Below are positions 1 to 9,332 of a DNA stretch of 64,000 nt, piece after piece. This DNA comes from Gracilaria vermiculophylla (lineage: Eukaryota > Rhodophyta > Florideophyceae > Gracilariales > Gracilariaceae): assembly GCA_019155205.2 (NCBI GenBank), contig JAHNZQ020003148.1:356148-420147 (forward strand), in the 5' to 3' direction. The notes under the pieces were generated by a model. The model ran no database searches. It worked only from the letters and a program-made list of their open reading frames with translations, and had not been told where the DNA came from. Numbering within the stretch: position 1 is the first letter of the stretch; each line of letters begins with the position of its first letter. A program made the translations under genes and the position numbers.

Positions 1-2805
1 GCGTTGCGCCATTCCTACCCGCCGCGCCCGATCCGTCCGCCACCTTCGCAGCAACTTCCATCGCAACCAAGTCAGCCACCTCCAATGCAACAACCTCCGC
101 CGTACGCCGTGAATCAGCCTGTGCAGTACGCCGCAAAGCAGATGCAGCAGAGACCAGCCACTTACGCGCAACCGCCTTCCACTCCATACATCCAACCCCC
201 CGTCGCTCAGGCCCCTCCCCAAAACGTAGCGCCCGCTAACTATGCTCCGCCGCAATCATACAAATCAGCTGCAGGTGCCGCTGCAATGCCGAGCAGGCCC
301 ATCCCTTCTATGCAGATGCGCCCAGCACCGCCAACAGCCGCTATGCAGAATATGAGCCTGCGACAGCCATCTGCGCCTCCACCAGGAATGCGTGCGGCTC
401 CAGTCACCGATGCGCGCCTTCTTCCTCGTCCGGATATGAATGGCCCGGCAGTCGCGTCTCGGATATCGACAGGCGATCCTGTTCCAAGTCCGCCGCTTGA
501 GACCGCCCCGTTCCCCGATCCGGTCACTGGTCAGGCCAAACCGCACATGGCAGTTGAACCAGCCGCTTGCCCGCCCCAAGTGTTCGTGCCCGTGAGCAAT
601 CGCGTCGTGAGGCTGAGCAACACTGCATTCCCGATGACCATCGCTCTGGCGAAGAAATACTCCCTCCCCCTAGGCGCTGTCATTCAACCGCTTGCCAAGG
701 ACGAGCCCGTGCCAGTTGTGAACTTTGGCGGTGCCGGAATTGTCAGATGTCGCAGATGTCGATCATACGTCAATTTTTCTTGTTCGTTTAAGGATGGTGG
801 GCGGAGATGGCTGTGTAGCATGTGTGGGTTCACCAATGATGTTCCTTCGGAGTACTTCTCCCCCCTTGATCAAAATGGGAAGAGGAGGGATGCCGCCGAG
901 CGCCCGGAATTGTGTCGAGGTTCTGTGGAATTTGTCGCCCCTGCAGAATACATGGTTCGCCCTCCCATGCCCCCGGTTTACCTTTTCGTTCTGGAAACAA
1001 CACCAGCGTCCATGGGCTCAGGCGCCTTGAATGCGGCAATTGCAGGAATCAAGAAGTCCATCAATTCGATGCCAAACGAGGGAAGAACGCGAGTTGGAAT
1101 CATAACGTTTGATTCAGCTGTTCACTTTTACAGGCTTACTGCAGGGGAAGATAGTGAGCCAGCAATTTATGTGATCTCCGATATCAACGATATATTCCTT
1201 CCAACTCCTGACAGCATTATGGTCCAGCTGAGCGAATGCCGGCCTTGTTTCGAGCGTGCACTGGACATGATCGCGCAGTTGCAAGTGCACACCAAAAACG
1301 TCGCATCTGCACCCTCGTGCCTCGGAGCTGCTATCAAAGGAGCGCAGAAAGCACTAGAATACAGCGGGGGGAAAATGCTTATCTTGGCAGCTTCGAGGCC
1401 AACTGTGGGACCTGGGTCACTTCGAGAACGTGGGGATCATACGTATCTTGGCACTGATCAGGAACGGGCAATTCTTCGGCCTGCTTCCTCCATTTATAGT
1501 CAGATGGCAGTCACCATGTCAAAGTACCAAATCAGCTGTGATATGTTCTTGTGTCCTCCTCCCGGTGGGCACTTTTTAGATGTTCCCACTCTTGCTCCGC
1601 TTGTCAAGTTCACTGGCGGAGAGCTGTTCTTCAGTCCCAATTTTGAAGCTCCAAAGGATGCACCGCGGCTTCAGCTTGTTATCAACAGAGTCCTGGCACG
1701 CGAGACCGGTTTAGAAGCAGTCATGCGCATCCGAGCTACGAGGAGCATAAGGTGCGTAAACTTCAGCGGTCGTTTCTTTCTTAGATCTGCTGATCTTCTT
1801 GCACTGCCAAATGTTGATGCGGATAAGGCGTATGCTGTACAGTTTCAGTTTGAGGATAGCAACGTTGGTGAGGGACCATTCTGCCTGCAAGTTGCGTTAT
1901 TGTATACGACAACAACCGGGGAAAGGAGAATTCGGGTTCACACAGCTGCTCTTCCGGTCACCAGCTCACTCTCGGATCTTTTCACGCGAGTGGATTCACC
2001 TGCCACGACAAACATTTTTGCTAGACAAGCTGCAGAGGGCATGAAGGATCGAGGTTTGGAAGAGATGAAGAAAAATCAATTGGAGAAAGTAATCAGCGCA
2101 TTGGCAAAGTACAGGGAAGTGTGTCAAACCCAGTACCCGGTTGTGTCGGGAAATGGGCAGCTTCTTCTTCCTGATGCGATGGTTCTCTTACCTTTGTACA
2201 TGCATGGACTCGCTAAAACTCCAGTTCTTAGTCGAGACGCGTCAGGCGCATTCCTCTACAAATTTGACGATAAGGCCTATCTGTCGCACTCAGTGGATGT
2301 CATGAATGCGTCAGACGTTTGCGCTTTTGTGTACCCCAACATCATTCCTGTGTATCCATGGCCAGACGGAGATGAAAAACTTCTCAAACATCCGAATGGT
2401 GCTCCTGCAACCGTGTCAGTGCTGAAATCCGACATATGTGTTCTTATTGATGACGGGCGTAGCTTAATTTTGTGGATAGGAAGCGGAATTCTACAGCGAT
2501 TTATCACAGAACTCATTGGAAAAGCTGTCTCAGGTCCAATTGACCCTCGTTTTCTAGCTGTCGAGATTATGAGGCGCGGACATTCAATCAAAGGACCAAT
2601 CTCGAAACTATGTAACACGATCAACTTCATACTTAATGCCCGCAAGCCGTACATACCTTTTCATGTCGTTCCCGCTGGTGATCAAAAGATGCAACCCCGT
2701 GTGGAGGCTCTCATGACGGAAGACAGAACGGCCTCCTCTCCAAACTACCGAGAGTTTCTACTTGAATTGCAACGGCGGATTTCACAAGCAGCTGCACGGA
2801 AATGA
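1..2805 (+). CDS. SEC24: SEC24, COPII coat cargo-binding subunit (5' partial)
   Basis: SEC24 forms the inner COPII coat with SEC23 and selects cargo at ER exit sites. The frame is open to the first base of the window with no ATG at the edge, so the N-terminus is cut off; 934 codons are present. Visible in order: a Pro/Gln-rich disordered N-terminus (about residues 1-195), the SEC23/24 zinc finger with two CxxC pairs (CRRC...CSMC, about 249-275), the vWA-like trunk starting near PPVYLFVLE, a beta-sandwich (near VNFSGRFFLRS), the helical domain (EEMKKNQLEKVI) and a C-terminal gelsolin-like domain (ILWIGSG). The length from the zinc finger to the stop suits the family. The 3' end faces the MAPR gene. 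SEC23 is excluded by the long Pro-rich leader and the SEC24-type trunk. Confidence is high. Confidence 0.95.
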   Translation, partial: ALRHSYPPRPIRPPPSQQLPSQPSQPPPMQQPPPYAVNQPVQYAAKQMQQRPATYAQPPSTPYIQPPVAQAPPQNVAPANYAPPQSYKSAAGAAAMPSRPIPSMQMRPAPPTAAMQNMSLRQPSAPPPGMRAAPVTDARLLPRPDMNGPAVASRISTGDPVPSPPLETAPFPDPVTGQAKPHMAVEPAACPPQVFVPVSNRVVRLSNTAFPMTIALAKKYSLPLGAVIQPLAKDEPVPVVNFGGAGIVRCRRCRSYVNFSCSFKDGGRRWLCSMCGFTNDVPSEYFSPLDQNGKRRDAAERPELCRGSVEFVAPAEYMVRPPMPPVYLFVLETTPASMGSGALNAAIAGIKKSINSMPNEGRTRVGIITFDSAVHFYRLTAGEDSEPAIYVISDINDIFLPTPDSIMVQLSECRPCFERALDMIAQLQVHTKNVASAPSCLGAAIKGAQKALEYSGGKMLILAASRPTVGPGSLRERGDHTYLGTDQERAILRPASSIYSQMAVTMSKYQISCDMFLCPPPGGHFLDVPTLAPLVKFTGGELFFSPNFEAPKDAPRLQLVINRVLARETGLEAVMRIRATRSIRCVNFSGRFFLRSADLLALPNVDADKAYAVQFQFEDSNVGEGPFCLQVALLYTTTTGERRIRVHTAALPVTSSLSDLFTRVDSPATTNIFARQAAEGMKDRGLEEMKKNQLEKVISALAKYREVCQTQYPVVSGNGQLLLPDAMVLLPLYMHGLAKTPVLSRDASGAFLYKFDDKAYLSHSVDVMNASDVCAFVYPNIIPVYPWPDGDEKLLKHPNGAPATVSVLKSDICVLIDDGRSLILWIGSGILQRFITELIGKAVSGPIDPRFLAVEIMRRGHSIKGPISKLCNTINFILNARKPYIPFHVVPAGDQKMQPRVEALMTEDRTASSPNYREFLLELQRRISQAAARK

Positions 2806-3208
2806 GAGCAAATCGGCGATGTAAAAGTATGCAGTATTCAAAGAATAGGGGAGTACTACGACTGAAACAATTAAATTATGGTGAAGATGCATTTCACCGG
2901 TACTGAAATCCTGATGGGGTTTGCGATTTCCCTCCCGAAAAATCCGCTGTTGTCGGCTTCATTTCATGAATCAGATCAATGTCATATCATGTTTCTTCTG
3001 CAACAAGCACTTAGAGTAATCATTTCCTAACTACCTTAACGAAATATATAATCGACGATTGTTTGAGGTTTACCCGAGCTCATGGAAGCAAGCCTTCAAG
3101 AGGTCAAGTCTCAATTGTCTAAACACGGAGTGGGTTTCTATAATGAAGTGTTGCACTATGCTAGCTAGATGAGTGACGGAGCGATAATTCACGTCTACAG
3201 GGGCTGGA
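2806..3208. other. intergenic, between convergent genes
   Basis: About 400 bases between the 3' ends of SEC24 and the MAPR gene. A+T-rich with no open frame of note; it presumably holds both 3' UTRs. Confidence 0.6.
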
Positions 3209-3931
3209 TTATGCGTTCTTCTTTGTTTCCACATCTTGAGTGATTACAGACTCCGTTTCATTATCGGCAGCGCTTTCGTTGGTCACTAGATATCCAACTA
3301 TTGGATACTTTGTAGAGTACTTGGCGTGCCACTGCATGTGTGTATCTTTCTGCACTTCGGTGAGACTGGATAAATCGCCCGTAACGTTTTCTGGATCAGT
3401 GCTGCTAGTTGCGAGGCCATGGGTTGCGTTTTTTCCGGCGAACACGTGGTAAGGACCGCCAGGACCGTAAAACTCTTTTGCGGAAGTGACGTCAAATACG
3501 GTGATCTTGGTGCTGAAGGGATCTTTCACGGCGAGGTATATGAGCTGGCCATTTTCGCCATTCTTCCTGCTCAATTCTGATTCGGTAACGGGTCTCTCGG
3601 CACCAGTTTCAGGAACGGATACTTCCATTTCTTGCTCGTCCTTGGAAATGCTCTTTCGCATCAACTGCCTGATGATCAGAAAACAAACCAAGCTCACGGC
3701 CGAGATAGCGAGAGAGAGAATTCTACGAGCGGGAGTATTGTGCGATCCAGTATTGAGACAAGAGACGGAGGAGCGGTAGAAATAAAACTGCTGTAAGTCA
3801 AATGTTTCTGGATCACAAACCCTTTCAAGTCTTGTCTAAGCTGAATGCGAGATAACGTACGCTAGGCTTTGACCGTCCAGTGCTTTGTTGCTTCTTGGTT
3901 CGAGCTGATCAGCAATCGTTGAGGTGTCCAT
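3209..3931 (-). CDS. MAPR/Dap1-type cytochrome b5-like haem protein
   Basis: Membrane-associated progesterone receptor (PGRMC/Dap1) family. These haem proteins of the ER and endomembranes support cytochrome P450 and sterol metabolism. The long frame has no ATG, only an in-frame GTG. Reading upstream gives exon 1 (3931-3857, ATG at 3931), a 66-nt intron (3856-3791, branch-like TTGAC, acceptor TTACAG) and exon 2 (3790-3209), about 218 residues in all. The donor GTTATC is weak, so that boundary is less certain than the rest. A hydrophobic helix (ILSLAISAVSLVCFLII) precedes the cytochrome b5-like fold: IYLAVKDPFSTKITVFDVTS, then EFYGPGGPYHVFAGKNAT, the typical MAPR core with its Tyr residues. A single N-terminal anchor with a cytosolic b5-like domain is the family layout. 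Confidence 0.85.
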
Positions 3932-4667
3932 GATCGTGACGGTACAAGCACAACTCCTCTTGACGATTGCTGATTTTCCTAGTGTTTGTCCCCGGTAAAA
4001 TAGGGTAGCGTATGATCAACGAGCAAAGAATTTCAGGCCGATGTTCGCCACCAAAAATCCTTCCTGAAAGTCAAGATCCTAAGCAATGAGATGGGTGGTG
4101 ATAATGCTGGGGCGTTAAAAGTAGTGCAGTCTAGTCGCCCCTCTTAATGTACGCACAGCACTGGGCCTTTAAAAAAAAACAAATACGAATAATGGCGTTG
4201 TCACTTGACACCTGCCTCAAACGCCGTGCCTGAACGCCGTTCTTTTTTGATCAATTTAGCAGCACGGGGCAAATTCTTGGCGAAGAAAATCCGCTTGGTT
4301 CGACAGACTCAAAAGCCTACACTCATTCCACGATTGCAGTAGTGATCGTTCGATGGTGAGTTAGTCATGCCCAAGCAGAGGAGTACCGTCATGTGAACTA
4401 TTCGCTTACGGATAGTCTTATTGCCTTGTTCGCACGAAGACTTGGTACGACTGCAGCTTGCGCCATGTCCTTGTCTTTCTACATCACATATAGTAACAGT
4501 GCACGTCAATATCGTGACATATCTGAAGGAATAACGCGGACCAGGTTTCTAAAGCTGTTCGGGCTATATCTCTCTGCTCTGAAACGAAGACTTTGATTGT
4601 TAGATATTCTAAAGGTGCTAGCGTAGAACAGCGCAACACGGAGCGAGTTCTCACATTTGTATTGACT
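3932..4667. other. intergenic
   Basis: Moderately A+T-rich sequence upstream of the MAPR gene. It has a short A-run near 4171 and no supported gene. The proximal part should contain the MAPR promoter. Confidence 0.5.
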
Positions 4668-5330
4668 TCATGTTCTTGAATTCCTGATGCTGTTCGGGGG
4701 CAAATGCGTAGCAGTAGGAAATGCAACAGTGCGGTTCCGCGCACCATTAGCGAGAACTTGAAGCGCACCAGAGGACTTGAGGCGACCGGTACGCAAACTA
4801 CATGTGATGCCCACAAGAACTCTGTCTTCTGATGCGTCTACAAGCACAGAAATTGGGGCTTTAACAGGGATAGAGGGGAACGAGTGAAGCTTACGAAGGT
4901 AGCACTCGCTCAGAGTCAGATTCACATTTGCCTGTACGCGTGACCTGATGCATTGTTGAACCAGGTCAATGTGAGCATGGCCGATCCTCTTTCTCCTGCA
5001 CACATGTTATGTTCATAAGTATTTCAAGCACACAGGGCTTGATGAACACTTGGACGAGAGTGCGCGAGTGGAGTTTGTTATCTAGCTGAAAAAATGGAGC
5101 AGATATCTAGTCTGGAAATTCTTACTTGGAATGGTTGACTGTCGCAGCTTGAAAGCCAAGCTTACATGGGTGTTCACACAAACACCTGCTCAACTGTTTG
5201 AGAATTCACATCGAAATAGTAGTCGAATGAAAGAGAGAAAAGTGCGGCACTCCCCTCGGAGAGTTGACGATCTCGATGAGAGCTTGATTGAAATCCGCCT
5301 TTGAAGCAGAGAAATGCAGTGCGTTAGCAC
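4668..5330 (-). CDS. cryptic multi-exon gene, tentatively a RAD9-like clamp subunit (partial)
   Basis: No single long frame exists here, but the minus strand has coding-looking blocks next to splice-like signals. The last block (about 4990 down to the stop at 4668) runs on from RIGHAHIDLVQQ and contains VNLTLSECYLRKLHSF and ISVLVDASEDRVLVGITC. This alternation of strands resembles the second PCNA-fold lobe of RAD9. Upstream, a branch-like GCTAAC and the acceptor TCAAAG (about 5300) open a block with two plausible frames, one ending GTGAAT, the other at CAG/GTG. I could not fix the exon chain or the start. The RAD9 idea rests on pattern similarity alone and may be wrong; that a spliced gene exists is better supported than its identity. 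Confidence 0.3.
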
Positions 5331-5923
5331 AGCTCTGGAAGCAAGAAAAGTGGAACTGTCAGTGCTAAAGTGTCCGAAAACTATCACACTAAAAGCCAAT
5401 ACCAACTGTGTGTCTGGTGATAAACAGACGTTTGAAAACATTCGAGGATAGCATGGGCTGGAATCAGACTTGGAACTAGTTTGTCTCCACACAGGAACTA
5501 AATCGTTGTAGAACCTAGACAGTGTGAGCTGAGTTGATCATCATACTCCGAGCCACATGCTATCCCGCACTGCTCAGAAAATTTCGTAAGCGCGATGATC
5601 GGATAAGGGAATGAGGAACATATTTCGGAGGTGTGTGTTTGGAAGATACATTTGGTTCGGAGCTACCCACTTGGAAATGAAAGATGATTGGTGTTAAAGC
5701 CCGGTGTGGGCGGGTGTTCACCCCTGCGGAATCATTTTGAGATAGTGTTGCGGGGTAAATCAGGTGTGGAAGAAGAGAGACGGCAAGGAGGATAGGGTAG
5801 GAAAGGGGGGGATCGGGATCGCTCTAAGTCGCCTATCATGCCAGATACCAAGAGCGATCATCCCGAATTTTCAGGTGCTGTAAGCTGCCACTTTAACAAA
5901 ATGAATGCAGGTGTAAGGCAATC
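5331..5923. other. intergenic or upstream exons of the cryptic gene
   Basis: No confident feature. Minus-strand frames of up to about 100 codons (5190-5492) overlap this stretch and may include further exons of the cryptic gene. Confidence 0.3.
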
Positions 5924-5929
5924 AAAAAA
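5924..5929 (-). terminator. RNA polymerase III terminator of tRNA-Arg
   Basis: A run of six T on the minus strand (six A on plus), seven bases past the discriminator base of the tRNA gene. This is a standard pol III stop. Confidence 0.75.
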
Positions 5930-5935
5930 TTTTCG

Positions 5936-6036
5936 TACACCTGCCGGGACTCGAACCCGGAATCTCCTCCTATCACCCCATTCCGGAGAGAGGCGCCGTT
6001 GATGGGAGAAGCAATTATCCATTGGGCCACAGGTGC
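5936..6036 (-). tRNA. tRNA-Arg(CCG) interrupted by two introns (D-arm and anticodon loop)
   Basis: The acceptor arms GCACCTG/CAGGTGT pair (first pair G-U) and are followed by discriminator A. The A box (TGGCCCAATGG), B box (GGTTCGAGTCC) and T arm (CCGGG/CCCGG) are intact, but the gene is 101 nt long and read straight through lacks a good D stem and U33. Removing about 17 nt from the D-arm (about 6014-5998) and 11 nt from the anticodon loop (about 5982-5972) repairs everything. The D stem becomes GCC/GGC, the anticodon stem CCTCT/GGAGG, the loop C-T-CCG-G-A, and the mature length 73 nt. The second intron sits at the canonical 37/38 site; the first is ectopic. Such D-arm introns are known from Cyanidioschyzon merolae and the Guillardia nucleomorph. 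Exact D-intron ends are uncertain by a base or two. Confidence 0.85.
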
Positions 6037-6411
6037 TATCGTGTGTCGTGGCTTACCGCGGAAATACTTAAACTGGATCAATCGGAGACATGGGTTTCCC
6101 GCGCCACGTATGCAACAAATATTGAACTCGGCACAATCAACTTGCGGCGCGTGAACAGCCATGATCTCAACAAAATCAATGCCAATCGCGCGCCAATTTA
6201 GTTTACAGCATTTCCGCGGGCGTGCTTTCTTTCATTGCACAGTTCGCCGTGGCGAGAGAGGCCACCCTCGCGTGCGCGGTTCCTGCTCTCACCCTCTTCC
6301 GAAACATCTTCTTCACTTTTCCTTCTTTCCTTCCTCGCGTTTCAACCCCACTTTTCCGCGTGCCCTTGGCCACGATAATTTAATTTTTCTCAAGTCTACC
6401 AGCAGCGCACT
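6037..6411. promoter_or_regulatory. upstream region of SURF4, with an E2F-like motif
   Basis: Region between the tRNA 5' end and the SURF4 ATG. TTTCCCGCGCC at 6095-6105 resembles an E2F site. A C/T-rich stretch (6290-6360) lies just before the ATG. No clear TATA box. Confidence 0.35.
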
Positions 6412-7388
6412 ATGGAACAATCTATCACCACCAGCGATGACTACAACTCCCTTCCCAAATTTGTGCGCCGAAATCTGTCTGCGCTGAGAAAGTTCAGGAA
6501 AACCATATCGCCCTGGTTACCACTTATTTGTCGAGTCCTGCTAGTGTCAACCTTTATTGAAGATGGAATTCGCGTTTTGTTCGAGATGCGTCATCAGGTC
6601 GACTTCCTTCGCCACGAATACTCTGTACCACGCTTCATTGCCAATCTTATGTTGCTTTCAAACATAGCCGTTTCCTTCATAGCCGTTTCCGTCATTCTCG
6701 CCGGAAAGCGAGTTGCCCGGGGCATGCACGAAAATCTAGCCGCCTATGCACTTATAGCTTGCGTGGTGTACCAGCAAGTGCTGTACGGGCGTCATTCTCC
6801 AATCGGTTCGGGCAATCTTGGATTCCTTATTCGCAATCTCTGTCTTTCTGGAAGCCTGTTGCTGATCACCTGTCAATCAAGGTTGGCACAGGGTCGAAGT
6901 GCGTTGCCACTTGGCTTGTTGGACGGCCAAGTTGATAAGCAAATTACCGTCGCCTATTTGCAACTTGCTTCTCGCGTTATGCTAGTTCTGTTGGGACTTG
7001 AGTTCATGACCACCCTGGGTGTAATTGGCACCCTTCTTGCCATTCCCGTCATTTTCGCTGTTTTGGTCGGCTTCAAGCTTGAGATCAGCGGCATCGTTCT
7101 CTTTTTCTTTTACTTGGTTCACAACGTTCTAAACTCCGCATTCTGGTCCGTCAAAGGCACTTACATCTCTCAGATTATGCAATATGAGTGAGTTCCACAA
7201 TCTCGTATCTTTATGCGTGCGTTTACCGAATACTATACGCTCAAAATGGCTAACTGACCGGGTTTATGTCACTCATCCCAATCAGATTCTTCCAAACTCT
7301 ATCTATTATGGGCGGACTCTTACTTCTAATAATCACTGGCCCGGGTGCGATTTCCGTTGACGAAATGAGAAGTCGAAAGGCATTCTGA
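6412..7388 (+). CDS. SURF4: SURF4/Erv29 family COPII cargo receptor
   Basis: ER-Golgi cycling multipass receptor that loads soluble secretory proteins into COPII vesicles. Exon 1 is 6412-7187, then a 98-nt intron (donor GTGAGT at 7188, acceptor ATCAG ending 7285), then exon 2 7286-7388; 292 residues. The join makes the family signature around the last helix (YEFFQTLSIMGGLLLL) followed by GPGAISVDE, matching the conserved SURF4 C-terminus, so the splice is well supported. The first long frame alone would lose the last helix. Other family marks: GMHENLAAYALI and a run of hydrophobic helices throughout. The C-terminus RKAF resembles a KKxx-type COPI retrieval signal. It works with the COPII coat that includes SEC24, encoded 4 kb upstream. 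Confidence 0.95.
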
Positions 7389-7724
7389 ATCCGAAGCGCT
7401 ACTGCTCTAATACCCTCAGATTAGCGCACATGCCTCGCCAGTCTGCTTTGCGCGACAATAACAATCGTTCGTAACCGCCTTACCGAACCGCCGAAAAGTT
7501 GGCGGGTTCACCGTAAAAAAAAGCACTCTGTGTATAATTGCTAACGATTGGTTTGCGTTAAGCCCGGGCAATTGGGTGTTTCGATTTCATCAGCGCATCA
7601 TATTCGAACCGGTTCATGGTTACCTGTGGACTCGGTGTGCGACGGGTACTTTGTACGCTAGAACGCTGACGTCAATGTGGCGACCACCAGAATGTATGAG
7701 CGCGATTCCGTCAAAACTAGGGCT
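7389..7724. other. intergenic, between convergent genes
   Basis: About 335 bases between the 3' ends of SURF4 and the kelch gene. Nothing recognised. Confidence 0.5.
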
Positions 7725-9332
7725 TTACTCTAGAAGAAATACTTCATTTCGGCTGGGTCTCACTTTCGGTGGAGAGTCAGGTAGAGCTTCTGCGGCAGCA
7801 TGTAGTTTTGGTCGTTTGCCGGGCTTCGTCTCGCCGCTGTTATATCCTTTGTTAGCTTGTTTGATTTCATCAGAAACGTCAGCCATCTCTTCATCATCTG
7901 TTCCACTGGCAACAAGAACTCCCTTGAATGACTTTCCATCGATTTCAATCGACACTAACAGCCCTATATCCATCACTTCCGAAACTTTACCTGTCAAGGG
8001 TGTGCGAGCCACATTATTACTTGGATTCCTAGCGCTCCAACCTTGTAATGGCTTCTCCTCATCCAAATTTCTTTTCTCGAGCTGCGCGCCATGCATTGCC
8101 ATTGCCGCGGCCTCTGATCCAAAGTAGCTCGCGGCTTGGTTTAGTGCCTTGAAGTTCGGCAACAGTCGCCCGTACTGCACTCCAATGTGACTTTTTCCGT
8201 CCGAATCGCAGCCACCGAACGCAAACAGCTTGTCCCTCGCTCGAACAAGTCCATGAAGTATTCTTCCAGCCCTTGGCGTCCTTCCAGTATTTGTTACTCG
8301 AATACTTTGCGCAACGTTTGCTTTCTCAACGTCAATGACGTAAGACACATCAGATCCCATAACTTCTTCACCGCTGTTTAGAATTCCACCCCAAACCATC
8401 ACCTTCACTGTGTTAGTTGGTAAAGCAATTAGAGAATGTCCCGCCAACCGAGGAAGCCTATTTCCTGCCCGATTCCCCGTGGGAATAAGACGCAGCTCTT
8501 GCCATTTCCAAGATTCGGGGTCATCTGCATGTTGCAAAAACAACCAAGAGTCTCCCAGAATGGATGATCCCCCGTCCCCTCCAACGACCAGCATGCCGGT
8601 TCCTGGGAGCCATATCGCCCCGTGAGACTCTCGTTCCTTCGGAAGTACTCGACTATCAGGCGTCTCAGATATCTTTGAATCCTCACTTTTCTTGCAGTTC
8701 TTCAGTTGGTTTAACACTCCGCTACTCTTTAAATCTTCATTGCTGTTTATTACCCTCTTTCTTCCGTTGGAATCATTCTCTACGTGCGGCAGGATTTCGA
8801 GCTTCCAATCGTTGATTCTCAAACGGTACACGACATTAAGATTCGTTTTCTCTCGGCTGTAACCGCCAAAAATGTAAACACCCGGAACTTGACTTTTCGC
8901 ACGCCCAAATACAGCGGAGGAGCAACTGAGACAAGGCAATTTCACCGAGCCCGTGTCTTTGATTTCTTGCCATGAGCCATTGCTGTAGTCAAAAACCCAT
9001 ATATCATTCAGAGCAGTGGCATTTGTCTGTTCTGACTCTGTCACTTCTGTGGCATTCCATGTATCACCTCCTATAACTACAAGCAATGTAGACGATACTG
9101 CAACAGCCGTGTGCAATAATCTTGGAGGGGGCTTGGGGCCTGGCGCGTAGGTCACACGCTTCCATTCACGTCGTTCTATGTGAAGTGCGTACATATCGTC
9201 AAGCAGTACGCCCGCCTCATCTTCTCCAGCAAACAAAAGTATAATCGGAGTGTCCAGCAGATTGGTCAATGTGTGCCCTTTCCTAGGAGATGGGGAGCTT
9301 TCTCTCGGAGTAAAGTCACCAAGCCACTCCAT
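7725..9332 (-). CDS. kelch-repeat protein with a C-terminal ARID-HMG-type tail motif
   Basis: Intracellular kelch beta-propeller, 535 residues, ATG at 9332; the frame runs three codons upstream but only to TTG. No signal peptide. Kelch blades are visible: PRKGHTLTNL, PRLLHTAVAVSSTLLVVIGG, GVYIFGGYS, SHGAIWLPGTGMLVVGGDGG, GHSLIALPTNTVKVMVWGG and GRILHGLVRARDKLFAFGG. An insert of about 60 polar residues sits mid-propeller. After the propeller comes GKVSEVMDIGLLVSIEIDG followed by FKGVL. This resembles the short motif at the end of plant ARID-HMG proteins (a G-hydrophobic stretch ending GVLY), an observation from memory rather than a domain hit. The tail is charged. A scaffold or nuclear role is possible; the substrate is unknown. 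It is unrelated in layout to the secreted kelch cluster at 55-63 kb. Confidence 0.8.
   Translation of the reverse strand: MEWLGDFTPRESSPSPRKGHTLTNLLDTPIILLFAGEDEAGVLLDDMYALHIERREWKRVTYAPGPKPPPRLLHTAVAVSSTLLVVIGGDTWNATEVTESEQTNATALNDIWVFDYSNGSWQEIKDTGSVKLPCLSCSSAVFGRAKSQVPGVYIFGGYSREKTNLNVVYRLRINDWKLEILPHVENDSNGRKRVINSNEDLKSSGVLNQLKNCKKSEDSKISETPDSRVLPKERESHGAIWLPGTGMLVVGGDGGSSILGDSWLFLQHADDPESWKWQELRLIPTGNRAGNRLPRLAGHSLIALPTNTVKVMVWGGILNSGEEVMGSDVSYVIDVEKANVAQSIRVTNTGRTPRAGRILHGLVRARDKLFAFGGCDSDGKSHIGVQYGRLLPNFKALNQAASYFGSEAAAMAMHGAQLEKRNLDEEKPLQGWSARNPSNNVARTPLTGKVSEVMDIGLLVSIEIDGKSFKGVLVASGTDDEEMADVSDEIKQANKGYNSGETKPGKRPKLHAAAEALPDSPPKVRPSRNEVFLLE

Noticed and set aside
5186..5210. A 24-nt intron in the cryptic minus-strand gene
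   Set aside because: Far shorter than the other introns here (51 nt or more); a longer intron with the CAG/GTG donor is preferred.
5936..6036. Reading the tRNA as having a single anticodon-loop intron
   Set aside because: Leaves the D stem unpaired and no T at position 33; the two-intron model fixes both and gives the standard length.
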